The notes below the pieces were generated by a model. It worked only from the letters and a program-made list of their open reading frames with translations, was not told the origin of the DNA and searched no databases. Below, one piece after another: positions 34,188-43,675 of a stretch of 64,000 bases of DNA. Made by a program: the position numbers and the translations under genes. The DNA comes from Mycobacterium sp. IS-1590 (GTDB lineage: Bacteria > Actinomycetota > Actinomycetes > Mycobacteriales > Mycobacteriaceae), in contig NZ_LQIW01000005.1 of assembly GCF_001500025.1 (NCBI RefSeq), positions 62,001 to 126,000 on the forward strand, given 5' to 3'. The number at the start of each line of letters is the position of its first letter. Positions within the stretch are counted from its first letter, which is position 1.

Positions 34188-35691
34188 TCGCACCGTCGGG
34201 TCGGTGCTGCGCACACAAGCCCGTGCGCGCGGCGATCATCTCCTGCTGATCTGCGACACCGACCGGTTGAGCTACGTCGATGCCGAGTGCCGGTCCGCAC
34301 GGCTGGCCCGCGGGCTCATCGCGCTGGGCGCGGGCAAGGGCACCCACGTCGGCGTGCTGTACCCCAACGGGTCGGAGTTCGTCGTCGCGATGCTGGCCGC
34401 CGCGCGGATCGGCGCCGTCGTCGTCCCGGTCTCGACAATGGCGACCTCGCCGGAGATGCGCGAGCAACTCGGCCACGCCGACGTCGAGATTCTGCTGGCC
34501 ACAGGGTCATACCGCTCCCACGACTACCGGCAGCGGCTCGCCGAGGTCGAGGGCCTCCCGCTGCTGCGTCGTGTCCTCATCAACGCCGAACCGACCGAGA
34601 TGGCCACTGCCGACCTGCTCGCAGCGCTCGAGGACGACGTCGAACCCTGCGACGAGCTGGCGATCGTCTACACGTCGGGCTCGACCAGTGCGCCCAAAGG
34701 TGTCGTCCACACGCATGCCGGGTTGCTCGACCACCAGGTGGTGCTCAACGAGATCCGCGGGCTGACCGCCGAGGTGAAGCTGTTCAGCAACTCGCCGTTC
34801 TTCTGGATCGGCGGATTCGCCTACTCGGTCTTGGCCACGCTGCTCGCGGGCGCGACGCTGCTGTGCTCCAACGCAGTCGACGCCGCCGAAACCCTCGGCC
34901 TGTTGGAGACCGAGAAGCCCACGATGACCAACGGATTCGTCGCCGGCATCGCCCACCTGGCGCGCCACCCGAGCCTGCCGAACCGCGACCTGTCCTCGAT
35001 CCGGCGAGGCAACCTCTACCCGATCATGGCGCCCGAGGTGCGGCCCGCCGATCCCGAGCTGCGCCACACCATGCTCGGCATGACCGAGTCCGGCAGTGTC
35101 ATCCTGGCCTGCGCCGACGAATCCGACCAGCCCGAGCATCGGCGCGGCTCCTTCGGCAAGCCGGTTTCCGGGTTCGACGTCAAGGTCGTCGATCCCGACA
35201 CCGGCGATCCGGTCGGCGTCGGAACCGTCGGCGAACTCTGCGCGCGTGGGCCGTTCATGATGCAGCGGTATTACAAACGCAGCCGTGAAGAATGTTTCGA
35301 CGCCGACGGGTGGTTCCACACCGGTGACCTCGTCCGCACCGACGCGGACGGCTTCTATTATTTCGTCGGCCGCCGCGGCTCCATGATCAAGACCGCTGGC
35401 GCCAATGTCGCACCCGTAGAAGTGGAGCGGGCGATCGCGAAGGTGACCGGCGGGGTCGTCGCGCACGTGCTCGGCCTCCCCGACGCCGAACGCGGCCAGT
35501 TCGTCGCGGCGGTCGTCGCACTGGAGAACGGCGCGTCGTTCGACGAGGCCGGATGTCGTGAACGACTCAAGACCGAGTTGTCGGCGTACAAGATCCCGCG
35601 GCGCTTCGCCGCCGTGCCGGCCGCCCACATCCCGGTGTCGTCGAGCGGAAAGGTCGACTTGTCCCGGTTGGCAGAGGTTTTCGATGTCTGA
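34180..35691 (+). CDS. AMP-dependent acyl-CoA synthetase, second of three
   Basis: A 503-aa ligase: P-loop YTSGSTSAPKGVVHTH, A5 LGMTESG, FHTGDLV, YFVGRRGSMIKTAGANVAPVEVE and catalytic Lys in SSSGKVDLSR. It overlaps the previous gene by 8 nt (ATGCCTGA), and the next gene repeats an 8-nt overlap. It shares the FFWIGGFAYS/FFWVGGLAGG segment with the third ligase, so those two are close paralogues. Confidence 0.89.
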   Translation: MPDRTVGSVLRTQARARGDHLLLICDTDRLSYVDAECRSARLARGLIALGAGKGTHVGVLYPNGSEFVVAMLAAARIGAVVVPVSTMATSPEMREQLGHADVEILLATGSYRSHDYRQRLAEVEGLPLLRRVLINAEPTEMATADLLAALEDDVEPCDELAIVYTSGSTSAPKGVVHTHAGLLDHQVVLNEIRGLTAEVKLFSNSPFFWIGGFAYSVLATLLAGATLLCSNAVDAAETLGLLETEKPTMTNGFVAGIAHLARHPSLPNRDLSSIRRGNLYPIMAPEVRPADPELRHTMLGMTESGSVILACADESDQPEHRRGSFGKPVSGFDVKVVDPDTGDPVGVGTVGELCARGPFMMQRYYKRSREECFDADGWFHTGDLVRTDADGFYYFVGRRGSMIKTAGANVAPVEVERAIAKVTGGVVAHVLGLPDAERGQFVAAVVALENGASFDEAGCRERLKTELSAYKIPRRFAAVPAAHIPVSSSGKVDLSRLAEVFDV

Positions 35692-37174
35692 CACGATCGA
35701 CGCTCTGGTGCGATCGCGAGCCGCCGAATACGGTGACAAGCCGGCGGTGATCGACCCGTCGGCCAGGGTCACCTACGCCGAGCTCGACGCCTCCACGCAA
35801 GAACTGGCCGCCGCCTTCGTGACCGCGGGCGTGGGCAAGGGCAGCCGGGTCGCGTTGATCATGCCCAACAGCGTCGAATGGGTGCGGATCGCGATATCAC
35901 TGACCCGCGTCGGCGCCGTGTTGGTGCCGTTGAGCACGCTGCTGCAACCCCCCGAACTGGCCGCCCAACTCCGCGTCGCGGCCGTGCAGTTCGTGGTGGC
36001 CGTCGAAGAATTCCGCGGCCACCGCTATCTCGACGACATCCGTGCCGAACGCGGCGATCTTCCCGCCCTGCGCCAGGTTTGGCGCGCGGACCGGCTCCCC
36101 GCGGGCGGTGCGGCACCCGTCGACGAGATCGCGGCCGCGGTCACGCCGAGCGACACGTTGGCGATCATGTTCACCTCCGGCAGCAGTGGCCCGCCCAAAG
36201 GAGTGATCCACTCGCACGGCAACGCTCTGGACGCGGTGCGATCCGGTCTGGCGGCGCGTTGCATCGTCGCCGACACCCGGTTGTATCTGCCGATGCCGTT
36301 CTTCTGGGTGGGCGGGTTGGCCGGCGGTCTGCTGTCCGCGTTGCTGACCGGCGCGACGCTGGTGACAGAACAGATTCCGCGACCGGAGGCGACCTTGCGG
36401 CTGCTCGAGCGTGAACGCATCACCCTGTTCCGCGGCTGGCCCGACCAGGCGCAGGCGCTGGCACGCGCGAACACCACCGTGGGAGCTGACCTTTCGGAGC
36501 TGCGGCCCGGCAGCATGGAGGCGTTGCTGCTACCCCAACTGCGCGGCGCGCCGGGCTCGCGGGCCAACTTGTTCGGCATGACCGAGTCGTTCGGGCCGTA
36601 CTGCGGCTATCCCGCCGACACCGACATGCCGCGCTCGGCCTGGGGCAGCTGTGGAAAACCGTTCGACGGCATGGAAGTTCGCATCGTCGACACCGACACC
36701 GGTGAGCCCGTGCCGACCGGCACCGTCGGGATGATCCAGATCCGCGGGCCACACGTGATGCGCGGGATCTGTCGCCGCAGCCGCGAAGACGTGTTCACCC
36801 CCGACGGTTTCTACCCCACCGGCGACCTCGGGCATCTCGACGACGACGGTTTCATGTTCACGCACGGCCGCCGCGATGACATGTTCAAGGTCAGCGGCGC
36901 GACGGTCTATCCCAGTGAGGTGGAGCGGGCGTTGAAGACCATCGACGGCGTGCACAACGCGATCGTGACCGACGTGGCGGGTGCCGTCGGCGCCGTCGTG
37001 GTGACGGCACGTCCCGTCGACGAGTTGCGCGCCGAGGCCCGAAACCGGTTGAGCGCCTTCAAAGTGCCGACGGTGTGGCTTGTCACCGGCAACGACGACG
37101 ACATCCCCCGCAAGGCGTCGGGCAAGGTCGACGTCCGCGCGCTACGCGAGGTCCTACGCGGGCAGGTCAGGTGA
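35684..37174 (+). CDS. AMP-dependent acyl-CoA synthetase, third of three
   Basis: A 496-aa ligase: P-loop MFTSGSSGPPKGVIHSHG, A5 FGMTESFG, YPTGDLG, FTHGRRDDMFKVSGATVYPSEVE and catalytic Lys in KASGKVDVRAL. ATG 35684 (AGAGG upstream, ATGTCTGA overlap with the second ligase) is preferred to the longer frame. It ends in an 8-bp convergent overlap with the GntR gene. With the second ligase it may handle related acids. Confidence 0.89.
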   Translation: MSDTIDALVRSRAAEYGDKPAVIDPSARVTYAELDASTQELAAAFVTAGVGKGSRVALIMPNSVEWVRIAISLTRVGAVLVPLSTLLQPPELAAQLRVAAVQFVVAVEEFRGHRYLDDIRAERGDLPALRQVWRADRLPAGGAAPVDEIAAAVTPSDTLAIMFTSGSSGPPKGVIHSHGNALDAVRSGLAARCIVADTRLYLPMPFFWVGGLAGGLLSALLTGATLVTEQIPRPEATLRLLERERITLFRGWPDQAQALARANTTVGADLSELRPGSMEALLLPQLRGAPGSRANLFGMTESFGPYCGYPADTDMPRSAWGSCGKPFDGMEVRIVDTDTGEPVPTGTVGMIQIRGPHVMRGICRRSREDVFTPDGFYPTGDLGHLDDDGFMFTHGRRDDMFKVSGATVYPSEVERALKTIDGVHNAIVTDVAGAVGAVVVTARPVDELRAEARNRLSAFKVPTVWLVTGNDDDIPRKASGKVDVRALREVLRGQVR

Positions 37175-37841
37175 CGACGCCTCGCTCGGTGAGGTGGTCG
37201 ATCAATGGCTTCGCGCCCGCGGCGAGGTGCTCGGACATCTCGGCGCGGGCACGCGCCTCGTCGTGCTGTTCCAGCGCGGCCAGCAGCCTGCGGTGGTGAT
37301 CGTTCGACTTCTCCGGCCAGCCCGCGATGACCGGGAACACCGACTCGGGCGCGTAGCGGGTGATCTGTGACATCAGCTGAGCCAGCTTGGGTGAGTCTGC
37401 GGCGACGTTGATCGCGCGGTGGAACTCGTGGTTGAGCCGTACCGCCCGCTCGTCGTCGGCGGCGGCGTACGCGGCTTCCAGATCGGACTGGATCTGCTTC
37501 AAGTCGCGCAGCTGCTCGTCGGTGATGTTGGCCGCGGCCCGCGCCGCGAGCTCACCGCCGATATGGGCCTGCACGTTCGACACGTCGGTGAGATCGCGCC
37601 CGGTCACCGGCAACACGACGAATCCCCGCCGCGGCTGCTGAGCCAGTAGTCCTTCGGCCTTCAACTCGAACAGCGCCTCGCGGACAGGGGTGACGCTGAT
37701 GCCCAGCTCGGCGGCCAGCTGATCCAACCGCACGTACTCACCGGCGGCGTAGGTGCCGTCGAAGATGCGTTTACGCACGAAACGTGCGACGTCCTCGGCG
37801 AGTTGAGGCCGGAAGGCGAATTCGGGCGCTGTCACCGTCAC
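37167..37841 (-). CDS. GntR-family regulator, FCD type
   Basis: A 224-aa protein with winged HTH (RLDQLAAELGISVTPVREALFELKAEGLL, about 38-66) and an FCD domain (LNHEFHRAINVAADSPKL, DHHRRLLAALEQHD). GTG 37841 overlaps the FadE stop (GTGA). It is the last gene of the SDR-thiolase-FadE-GntR operon that starts at 40985. It may bind the inverted repeat at 41037-41055. Confidence 0.88.
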   Translation of the reverse strand: MTVTAPEFAFRPQLAEDVARFVRKRIFDGTYAAGEYVRLDQLAAELGISVTPVREALFELKAEGLLAQQPRRGFVVLPVTGRDLTDVSNVQAHIGGELAARAAANITDEQLRDLKQIQSDLEAAYAAADDERAVRLNHEFHRAINVAADSPKLAQLMSQITRYAPESVFPVIAGWPEKSNDHHRRLLAALEQHDEARARAEMSEHLAAGAKPLIDHLTERGVVT

Positions 37842-39031
37842 ACCTGATAGTCGGCGAGCAACCGCTTGCTGATGATGTTCTTCTGGATCTCGCTCGTGCC
37901 CTCACCGATCAACAGGAACGGGGCGTCGCGCATCAATCGCTCGATCTCGTATTCCTTCGAGTACCCGTAGCCGCCGTGGATCCGGAAACTCTGCTGGGTG
38001 ACCTCCGAGCAGAATTCGCTCGCGAGGTACTTCGCCATGCCGGCCGCGACGTCGTTGCGTTCCCCGGAATCCTTCAGCCGGGCGGCGTTGACCATCATCA
38101 GATGGGCCGCCTCGACTTTGGTTGCCATCTCGGCCAATTGGAAGGCGATGGCCTGGTGCTCGGAGATCGGCTTGCCGAACGTCTGCCGCTGCTGGGCGTA
38201 CCGGACCGCCAGTTCGAAGGCGCGGATGCCCACACCACACGCCCGCGCCGAGACGTTGACCCGGCCGACCTCGATCCCGTCCATCATCTGGAAGAACCCC
38301 TGCCCCGGCGCCTCGCCGAGGATGTCGTCGGGTTTGGCCAGGTAGCCGTCGAAGATCAACTCGGTGGTGTCGATGCCCTTGTAGCCGAGCTTGTCGAGCT
38401 TGCCGGGAATCGTGAGCCCGGGCGCGACTTCGCCGTAGCCGACCGGCTTTTCGACGAGGAACGCGGTCAGGTTGCGATGGGGTTTATCGGCCCCCTCGTC
38501 GGTGCGGACCAGCACCGCGACCAGCGTGGAGGTGCCGCCATTGGTCAACCACATCTTCTGACCGTCGATCCGATAGGTGCCGTCGTCGTTGCGGGTGGCC
38601 CGTGTCCGGATGGCGGCGACATCGGATCCGAGTTCGGGTTCGGACATCGAGAACGCGCCGCGTGTCTCCCCCGTCGCCATCCGCGGCAGGTAGTGCTGCT
38701 TCTGCGCATCGGTGCCGTGCTGGCGCAGCATGTAGGCGACGATGAAGTGGGTGTTGAGCACACCGGAGATGCTCATCCAGCCACGCGCCAACTCCTCGAC
38801 ACACAGCGCATACGTCAGCAGCGATTCGCCGAGGCCGCCGTACTCCTCGGGAATCATCAGCCCGAACAGCCCCATCTCCTTCATCGCATCGACGATGGCC
38901 TGCGGGTAGGTGTCGGTCCTCTCGAACTCCGGCGCGTTCGGAATGATCTCCTTCTCGACGAATTGCCGTACGGTGGAGAGGATTTCGGTCTGCACGTCGG
39001 TAAGCCCGACGGTCTGCGCGAGTTTGGTCAT
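37838..39031 (-). CDS. acyl-CoA dehydrogenase (FadE)
   Basis: A 397-aa FAD enzyme: FSMSEPELGSDVAAIRTRA, QKMWLTNGG, RQTFGKPISEHQAI, QSFRIHGGYGYSKEYEIERLMRDA and the base Glu in EGTSEIQKNIIS. These motifs are complete, so it is probably a self-sufficient homotetramer. ATG 39031 overlaps the thiolase stop by 4 nt. It forms a beta-oxidation set with the thiolase and SDR upstream. Confidence 0.92.
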   Translation of the reverse strand: MTKLAQTVGLTDVQTEILSTVRQFVEKEIIPNAPEFERTDTYPQAIVDAMKEMGLFGLMIPEEYGGLGESLLTYALCVEELARGWMSISGVLNTHFIVAYMLRQHGTDAQKQHYLPRMATGETRGAFSMSEPELGSDVAAIRTRATRNDDGTYRIDGQKMWLTNGGTSTLVAVLVRTDEGADKPHRNLTAFLVEKPVGYGEVAPGLTIPGKLDKLGYKGIDTTELIFDGYLAKPDDILGEAPGQGFFQMMDGIEVGRVNVSARACGVGIRAFELAVRYAQQRQTFGKPISEHQAIAFQLAEMATKVEAAHLMMVNAARLKDSGERNDVAAGMAKYLASEFCSEVTQQSFRIHGGYGYSKEYEIERLMRDAPFLLIGEGTSEIQKNIISKRLLADYQV

Positions 39032-40248
39032 GCGCCCACCCGCTCGAACACCGCGGCCAGCCCCTGGCCTCCGCCGATGCACATGGTTTCCAGTCCATAG
39101 CGGGCGCCACGCCTGGTCAGCTCGCGCGCCAGCGTCGCCAACATCCGCCCGCCCGTCGCACCCACGGGGTGTCCGAGCGAGATCCCCGAGCCGTGCACGT
39201 TCGTGCGTTCCCGGTCGGCGTCGCCGAAGTTCCACTCCCGCATCACGGCAAGGGCCTGTGCGGCAAACGCCTCGTTCAGCTCGATCAGGTCGATGTCGGC
39301 CAACGACAGTCCCGCCTTGGCCAGCGCAACCTCGGTGGCAGGCACCGGCCCGATACCCATGACGTTGGGCGCCACGCCCGCCGAACCCCATGACACCAGC
39401 CGCACCAGCGGCGTCAGCCCCAGCTCTTCGGCCTTTTCGCGCGTGGTCACCACGCACATCGATGCGGCGTCGTTCTGGCCACTGGCATTTCCCGCCGTGA
39501 CCGTCGCCTCCGGATCCTGCTTACCGAGAACGGGTCGCAGCTTCGCCAGTGTTTCCAGCGAGGTGTCGGGCCTCGGATGCTCGTCGGTGTCGATCGCTTC
39601 CTCGCCCTGCCGGGTGCGCACGGTGACGGGGATGATCTCCTCGGCCAGGATGCCGTCCTTCTGGGCGGCGACCGCACGCCGGTGCGACGTCACGGCAAGC
39701 TCGTCCTGCTCTTCCCGGGAGATGCCGTACTGCCTGCGCAGGTTCTCCGCGGTCTCGAGCATTCCGCCGGGCACCGGGTAGTGCCTGCCGCCGGCGGTGG
39801 TGCGTCCGCGGGCCAACGAGTCGTGCAGCATGACACCGCCGGGCGCAGGGCCCCAACGGATGTCGGTCGAGTAGAACGTCACGTTGCTCATGCTCTCCGC
39901 GCCGCCCGCGACCACGACGTCGCTGTCACCGGCGGCGACCTGCAGACAGGCCTGGACGACGGCTTGCAGACCCGAACCGCACCGCCGGTCGACCTGCATA
40001 CCCGGCACGGTCACCGGCAGCCCGGCGTCCAACCCCACGACGCGTCCGATGGCGGGCGCCTCGCTGCTCGGGTAGCAGTGACCCAGGATCACGTCCTCGA
40101 CCGCCTCGGGCTGGACTCCGGTGCGTTCCAGCAGCCCCTTGAGCGCGGTGACGCCGAGGTCGACGGCCGTGAGCGACTTGAACATTCCGCCGTAGCGGCC
40201 GATCGGCGTGCGCACCGGTTCGCATATGACGGGCTCGCGGATGCTCAC
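39028..40248 (-). CDS. acetyl-CoA acetyltransferase (thiolase, FadA type)
   Basis: A 406-aa thiolase: nucleophile Cys in [38 protein letters not shown] and final Cys in MCIGGGQG, a full catalytic set. GTG 40248 overlaps the SDR stop (GTGA); the longer frame upstream overlaps the SDR and is not used. It would end each beta-oxidation round. Confidence 0.92.
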   Translation of the reverse strand: MSIREPVICEPVRTPIGRYGGMFKSLTAVDLGVTALKGLLERTGVQPEAVEDVILGHCYPSSEAPAIGRVVGLDAGLPVTVPGMQVDRRCGSGLQAVVQACLQVAAGDSDVVVAGGAESMSNVTFYSTDIRWGPAPGGVMLHDSLARGRTTAGGRHYPVPGGMLETAENLRRQYGISREEQDELAVTSHRRAVAAQKDGILAEEIIPVTVRTRQGEEAIDTDEHPRPDTSLETLAKLRPVLGKQDPEATVTAGNASGQNDAASMCVVTTREKAEELGLTPLVRLVSWGSAGVAPNVMGIGPVPATEVALAKAGLSLADIDLIELNEAFAAQALAVMREWNFGDADRERTNVHGSGISLGHPVGATGGRMLATLARELTRRGARYGLETMCIGGGQGLAAVFERVGA

Positions 40249-40985
40249 AGGTGCCGTCCCCCGGTGATCTCGAGAACGGTTCCGGTCATGTACGAGGACA
40301 GGTCGCTGGCCAGGAACAGGGCGACCTTGGCCACCTCCTCCGGCTCGCCGGCACGGCCCATCGGCACCTCGGCCAGCTTCTGGTCCCACGCCTTCTGTGG
40401 CATGGCCTCCGTCATCGCCGAGCGGATCAGTCCGGGCTGAATGGCGTTGACCCGCACCCCCAGATGGGCGAGTTCCTTGGCCGCGGCCTTGGTCATACCG
40501 ACAATGCCTGCCTTGGCCGCCGAGTAGTTGGTCTGCCCGATCATGCCGACCTTGCCCGAGATCGACGACATGTTGACGATGGCGCCGCGCTTGTTCTCGC
40601 GCATGATCGGCGCCGCCGCCTTCAGCCCGTTCCAGGTGCCCTTCAAATGCACGGCGATCACCTGGTCGAACTGCTCTTCGGTCATCTTGCGAAGCGTCGC
40701 GTCACGGGTGATGCCGGCGTTGTTGACCATGATGTCCAGGCCACCGAACCGCTCCACCGCGGCGCCGACCAGGGCCTCGACGTCGGCGGCGTTGGTGACG
40801 TCACAGCGCACTGCCAGCGCGACGTCCTCGCCGCCCAGCTTCTCGGCCGCCGCTTCGGTCGCGGTGAGATCCACATCGCCCAACACCACTCGCGCACCTT
40901 CGGCGATGAACCGCTCGGCGATCGCGTATCCGAGACCTTGCGCACCTCCGGTCACGACCGCCGTTTGTCCGGCCAACAGCGACAC
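40245..40985 (-). CDS. SDR, FabG/3-hydroxyacyl-CoA dehydrogenase-like
   Basis: A 246-aa classical SDR: GGAQGLG at about 13-19, NNAG, catalytic Ser in VNMSSISG and Y-SAA-K, ending [12 protein letters not shown]. In this operon it probably acts as the 3-hydroxyacyl-CoA dehydrogenase supplying the thiolase. GTG 40985 follows AAGGGGTG. It is the first gene of the operon, divergent from the FadE at 41165. Confidence 0.88.
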   Translation of the reverse strand: MSLLAGQTAVVTGGAQGLGYAIAERFIAEGARVVLGDVDLTATEAAAEKLGGEDVALAVRCDVTNAADVEALVGAAVERFGGLDIMVNNAGITRDATLRKMTEEQFDQVIAVHLKGTWNGLKAAAPIMRENKRGAIVNMSSISGKVGMIGQTNYSAAKAGIVGMTKAAAKELAHLGVRVNAIQPGLIRSAMTEAMPQKAWDQKLAEVPMGRAGEPEEVAKVALFLASDLSSYMTGTVLEITGGRHL

Positions 40986-41036
40986 CTGATCACCCCTTCA
41001 CTGGTCATGGCCCGTCCGGGGCCGCGTCAATCGAAC

Positions 41037-41055
41037 ATCATATTTCATATATGAT
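41037..41055. promoter_or_regulatory. ATCATAT-N5-ATATGAT inverted repeat, probable operator
   Basis: A perfect 7-5-7 inverted repeat overlapping the TCATATATGA palindrome (41045-41054), in the 179-bp divergent promoter between the SDR and the FadE. Its AT-rich half-sites suit a GntR/FCD protein such as the one at 37167. Confidence 0.6.
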
Positions 41056-41164
41056 CGCGCCCAGTTCGGCGGTGTGCGCCGAAGCTCTTTACCGCGCAAG
41101 GTTTCGCCGAGACGTCGAGCGGTGACCAACGTTCGCAGAAGAGAAGAGGGATGAGGAGCACAGG

Positions 41165-42346
41165 ATGACGACGTCCGAAGTCAGCGACGAGGACTTCCAG
41201 GAGATCCTGGCGCAGACCCGTCACTTCGTCCGCACCGCGGTGATCCCCCGCGAGCAGGAGATCCTGGCCTCCGACCGCGTTCCCGACGACCTGCGCGAGC
41301 AGGCCAAGAAGATGGGCCTCTTCGGCTACGCGATCCCCCAGGAGTGGGGTGGGCTGGGGCTGGACCTCTCGCAGGACGTCGAGCTGGCGATGGAGCTGGG
41401 TTACACCTCGCTGGCGCTGCGCTCGATGTTCGGCACCAACAACGGCATCGCCGGACAGGTCCTGGTCGGGTTCGGCACCGACGAGCAGAAGGCGCGCTGG
41501 CTCGAGCCGATGGCCACCGGCGACGTCGTGGCGTCGTTCGCGCTCACCGAGCCGGGGGCCGGCTCGAACCCGTCGGGCCTGCGCACCAAGGCCGTTCGGC
41601 AAGGTTCGGGGATCGACGCGGATTGGGTGATCACGGGCCAGAAGCGGTTCATCACCAACGCCCCGACCGCAGACCTCTTCGTCGTGTTCGCCCGCAGCCG
41701 CCCCGCCGACGCGGATGGCGCGGGCATCGCCGTGTTCCTGGTGCCCGCCGACACCGCCGGTGTCCAGATCGGCGCCAAGGACGCGAAGATGGGCCAAGAG
41801 GGCGCGTGGACCGCGGACGTCAGCTTCGACGACGTGCGCGTGCCCGCCGAAGCGCTCGTCGGCGGCAGCGAGGACATCGGCTATCGCGCCGCAATGATCT
41901 CGCTGGCGCGTGGACGCGTGCACATTGCCGCCCTGGCGGTCGGGGCCGCCCAACGCGCGCTCGACGAGTCGGTCGCCTACGCCGCCACCGCGACCCAGGG
42001 CGATACACCGATCGGCAGCTTCCAGTTGGTGCAGGCGATGCTTGCCGATCAGCAGACCGGCGTGATGGCCGGCCGCGCCATGGTCCGCGACGCCGCGCGC
42101 CAGTGGGTCACCGGCGAGGACCGCAGGGTGGCGCCGTCGGCGGCCAAACTGTTCTGCACCGAAATGGCCGGCGATGTCGCCGATCTCGCGGTCCAGATCC
42201 ACGGCGGCAGCGGATACATGCGTGAGGTCCCCGTGGAACGCATCTACCGCGATGTGCGGCTGCTACGGCTCTACGAGGGCACCAGCGAGATCCAGCGGCT
42301 CATCATCGGGTCCAACCTCGTCAAGACCGCGCAGAAGGAGCACTGA
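41165..42346 (+). CDS. acyl-CoA dehydrogenase (FadE)
   Basis: A 393-aa FAD enzyme: FALTEPGAGSNPSGLRTKA, WVITGQKRFITNA, QIHGGSGYMREVPVERIYRD and the base Glu in EGTSEIQRLI. ATG 41165 has GAGG 8 nt upstream. A five-codon frame (41151-41168) ends on this start in an ATGA overlap. It is co-transcribed with the mycofactocin-type SDR. Confidence 0.92.
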   Translation: MTTSEVSDEDFQEILAQTRHFVRTAVIPREQEILASDRVPDDLREQAKKMGLFGYAIPQEWGGLGLDLSQDVELAMELGYTSLALRSMFGTNNGIAGQVLVGFGTDEQKARWLEPMATGDVVASFALTEPGAGSNPSGLRTKAVRQGSGIDADWVITGQKRFITNAPTADLFVVFARSRPADADGAGIAVFLVPADTAGVQIGAKDAKMGQEGAWTADVSFDDVRVPAEALVGGSEDIGYRAAMISLARGRVHIAALAVGAAQRALDESVAYAATATQGDTPIGSFQLVQAMLADQQTGVMAGRAMVRDAARQWVTGEDRRVAPSAAKLFCTEMAGDVADLAVQIHGGSGYMREVPVERIYRDVRLLRLYEGTSEIQRLIIGSNLVKTAQKEH

Positions 42347-43164
42347 TGGGCACGCTCACCGGCCGGGTCGCATTCATCACCGGGGCCGCGCGAGGACAGG
42401 GTCGCGCACACGCCGTCCGGATGGCCGCCGAGGGCGCCGACATCATCGCCGTCGACATCGCCGGAAAGCTCCCGGACTGCGTTCCTTACGACCATGGGAC
42501 CCCTGAGGACCTCGCCGAGACGGCCCGACTGGTCGAGGCCACTGGCCGGCGAATCATCACCTCGCAGACCGACACTCGCGACGCCGAGTCCCTCAACGAG
42601 GTTGTCGCCGAGGGTGTCGCGGCGTTCGGCCGGCTCGACGTGATCGTCGCGAACGCCGGTATCTCACCACCGCAGGTGTGGGACGAGATCACGCCGGATG
42701 ATTTCCGCGACGTGATGGACATCAACGTGGCGGGCACCTTCAACACCGTGCGGGCCGGCGCGCAGCACATCATCGACGGTGGCCGGGGCGGGTCCATCAT
42801 ACTGATCAGCTCGGCTGCGGGAATCAAGTTGCAGCCGTTCATGATTCACTACACCGCCAGCAAGCACGCCGTCACCGGCATGGCCCGTGCGCTCGCCGCC
42901 GAACTCGGCAAGCATTCGATCCGCGTCAACAGCGTTCACCCCGGTCCGGTGAATACCGCGATGGGTTCGGGCGACATGATCACCGCGATCGCCAAGGTGA
43001 TGGAGACCAACCCTTCGCTGCAGCACATGATGACGCCGTTCCTGCCGACCTGGGTGTTGCAGCCCGAGGACGTCGCCGAAGTGGTGTGCTGGCTGGCCGG
43101 CGACGACTCGAGACACCTGACGGCGACGGCCATTCCGGTGGATCAGGGCTCCACCCAGTACTGA
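42346..43164 (+). CDS. SDR of the mycofactocin-coupled subfamily
   Basis: A 272-aa SDR with the extended cofactor loop ITGAARGQGRAHAVRMAAEGADIIAVDI, which is characteristic of SDRs that hold their NAD(H) tightly and pass electrons to mycofactocin (family knowledge). Catalytic motifs are ISSAAG and Y-TAS-K. ATG overlaps the FadE stop (TGATG). It probably oxidises a pathway alcohol. Mycofactocin biosynthesis genes are not in the window. Confidence 0.86.
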   Translation: MGTLTGRVAFITGAARGQGRAHAVRMAAEGADIIAVDIAGKLPDCVPYDHGTPEDLAETARLVEATGRRIITSQTDTRDAESLNEVVAEGVAAFGRLDVIVANAGISPPQVWDEITPDDFRDVMDINVAGTFNTVRAGAQHIIDGGRGGSIILISSAAGIKLQPFMIHYTASKHAVTGMARALAAELGKHSIRVNSVHPGPVNTAMGSGDMITAIAKVMETNPSLQHMMTPFLPTWVLQPEDVAEVVCWLAGDDSRHLTATAIPVDQGSTQY

Positions 43165-43189
43165 CGCAACCCGGTACCGCCGAGAAGTC

Positions 43190-43642
43190 TCAGCGGATGA
43201 AGCGGACGATCGACTCCGCAACCGCGGCAGGCTTTTCCGAATCCTCGATCTCGATCGTCGTGGTCATCGTCGACTGCACGGCACCGTCGAGCTGGACGAT
43301 TTTCGTCAGTTCGGCCCTGGCGCGGATCTTGGCGCCGACCTTGACCGGGGTGATGAAGCGAACCTTGTTGTATCCGTAGTTGATCGCCATCGCGACGTTG
43401 CCGACCGTGTAGAGCTGGTGGGAGAAGTGCGGGAGCAGCGACAAGGTCAGCAAGCCGTGGGCGATCGTCTGGCCGAACGGCCCGTTGGCCGCCTTCTCCG
43501 GGTCGACGTGGATCCACTGGTGGTCCTCGGTCGCGTCGGCGAACAGGTTGACGCGGTCCTGGGTGACTTCGAGCCATTCGGTGGGTCCGAGTTGGCTGCC
43601 CTCGGCCGCGATGAACTCGTCGAGGTCGCTGAACTTCTTCAC
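43190..43642 (-). CDS. MaoC-like (R)-specific enoyl-CoA hydratase
   Basis: A 150-aa single hotdog protein with the hydratase-2 catalytic pair in FADATEDHQWIHVD and GPFGQTIAHGLLTLSLL. It hydrates trans-2-enoyl-CoA to the (R)-3-hydroxyacyl-CoA and usually works as a dimer. It is convergent with the mycofactocin-type SDR (25 bp between stops) and lies 33 bp downstream of purU on the same strand. Confidence 0.9.
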   Translation of the reverse strand: MKKFSDLDEFIAAEGSQLGPTEWLEVTQDRVNLFADATEDHQWIHVDPEKAANGPFGQTIAHGLLTLSLLPHFSHQLYTVGNVAMAINYGYNKVRFITPVKVGAKIRARAELTKIVQLDGAVQSTMTTTIEIEDSEKPAAVAESIVRFIR

Positions 43643-43675
43643 TACTTCTCCTTCGTACCGGCGACAGGATCGTCG

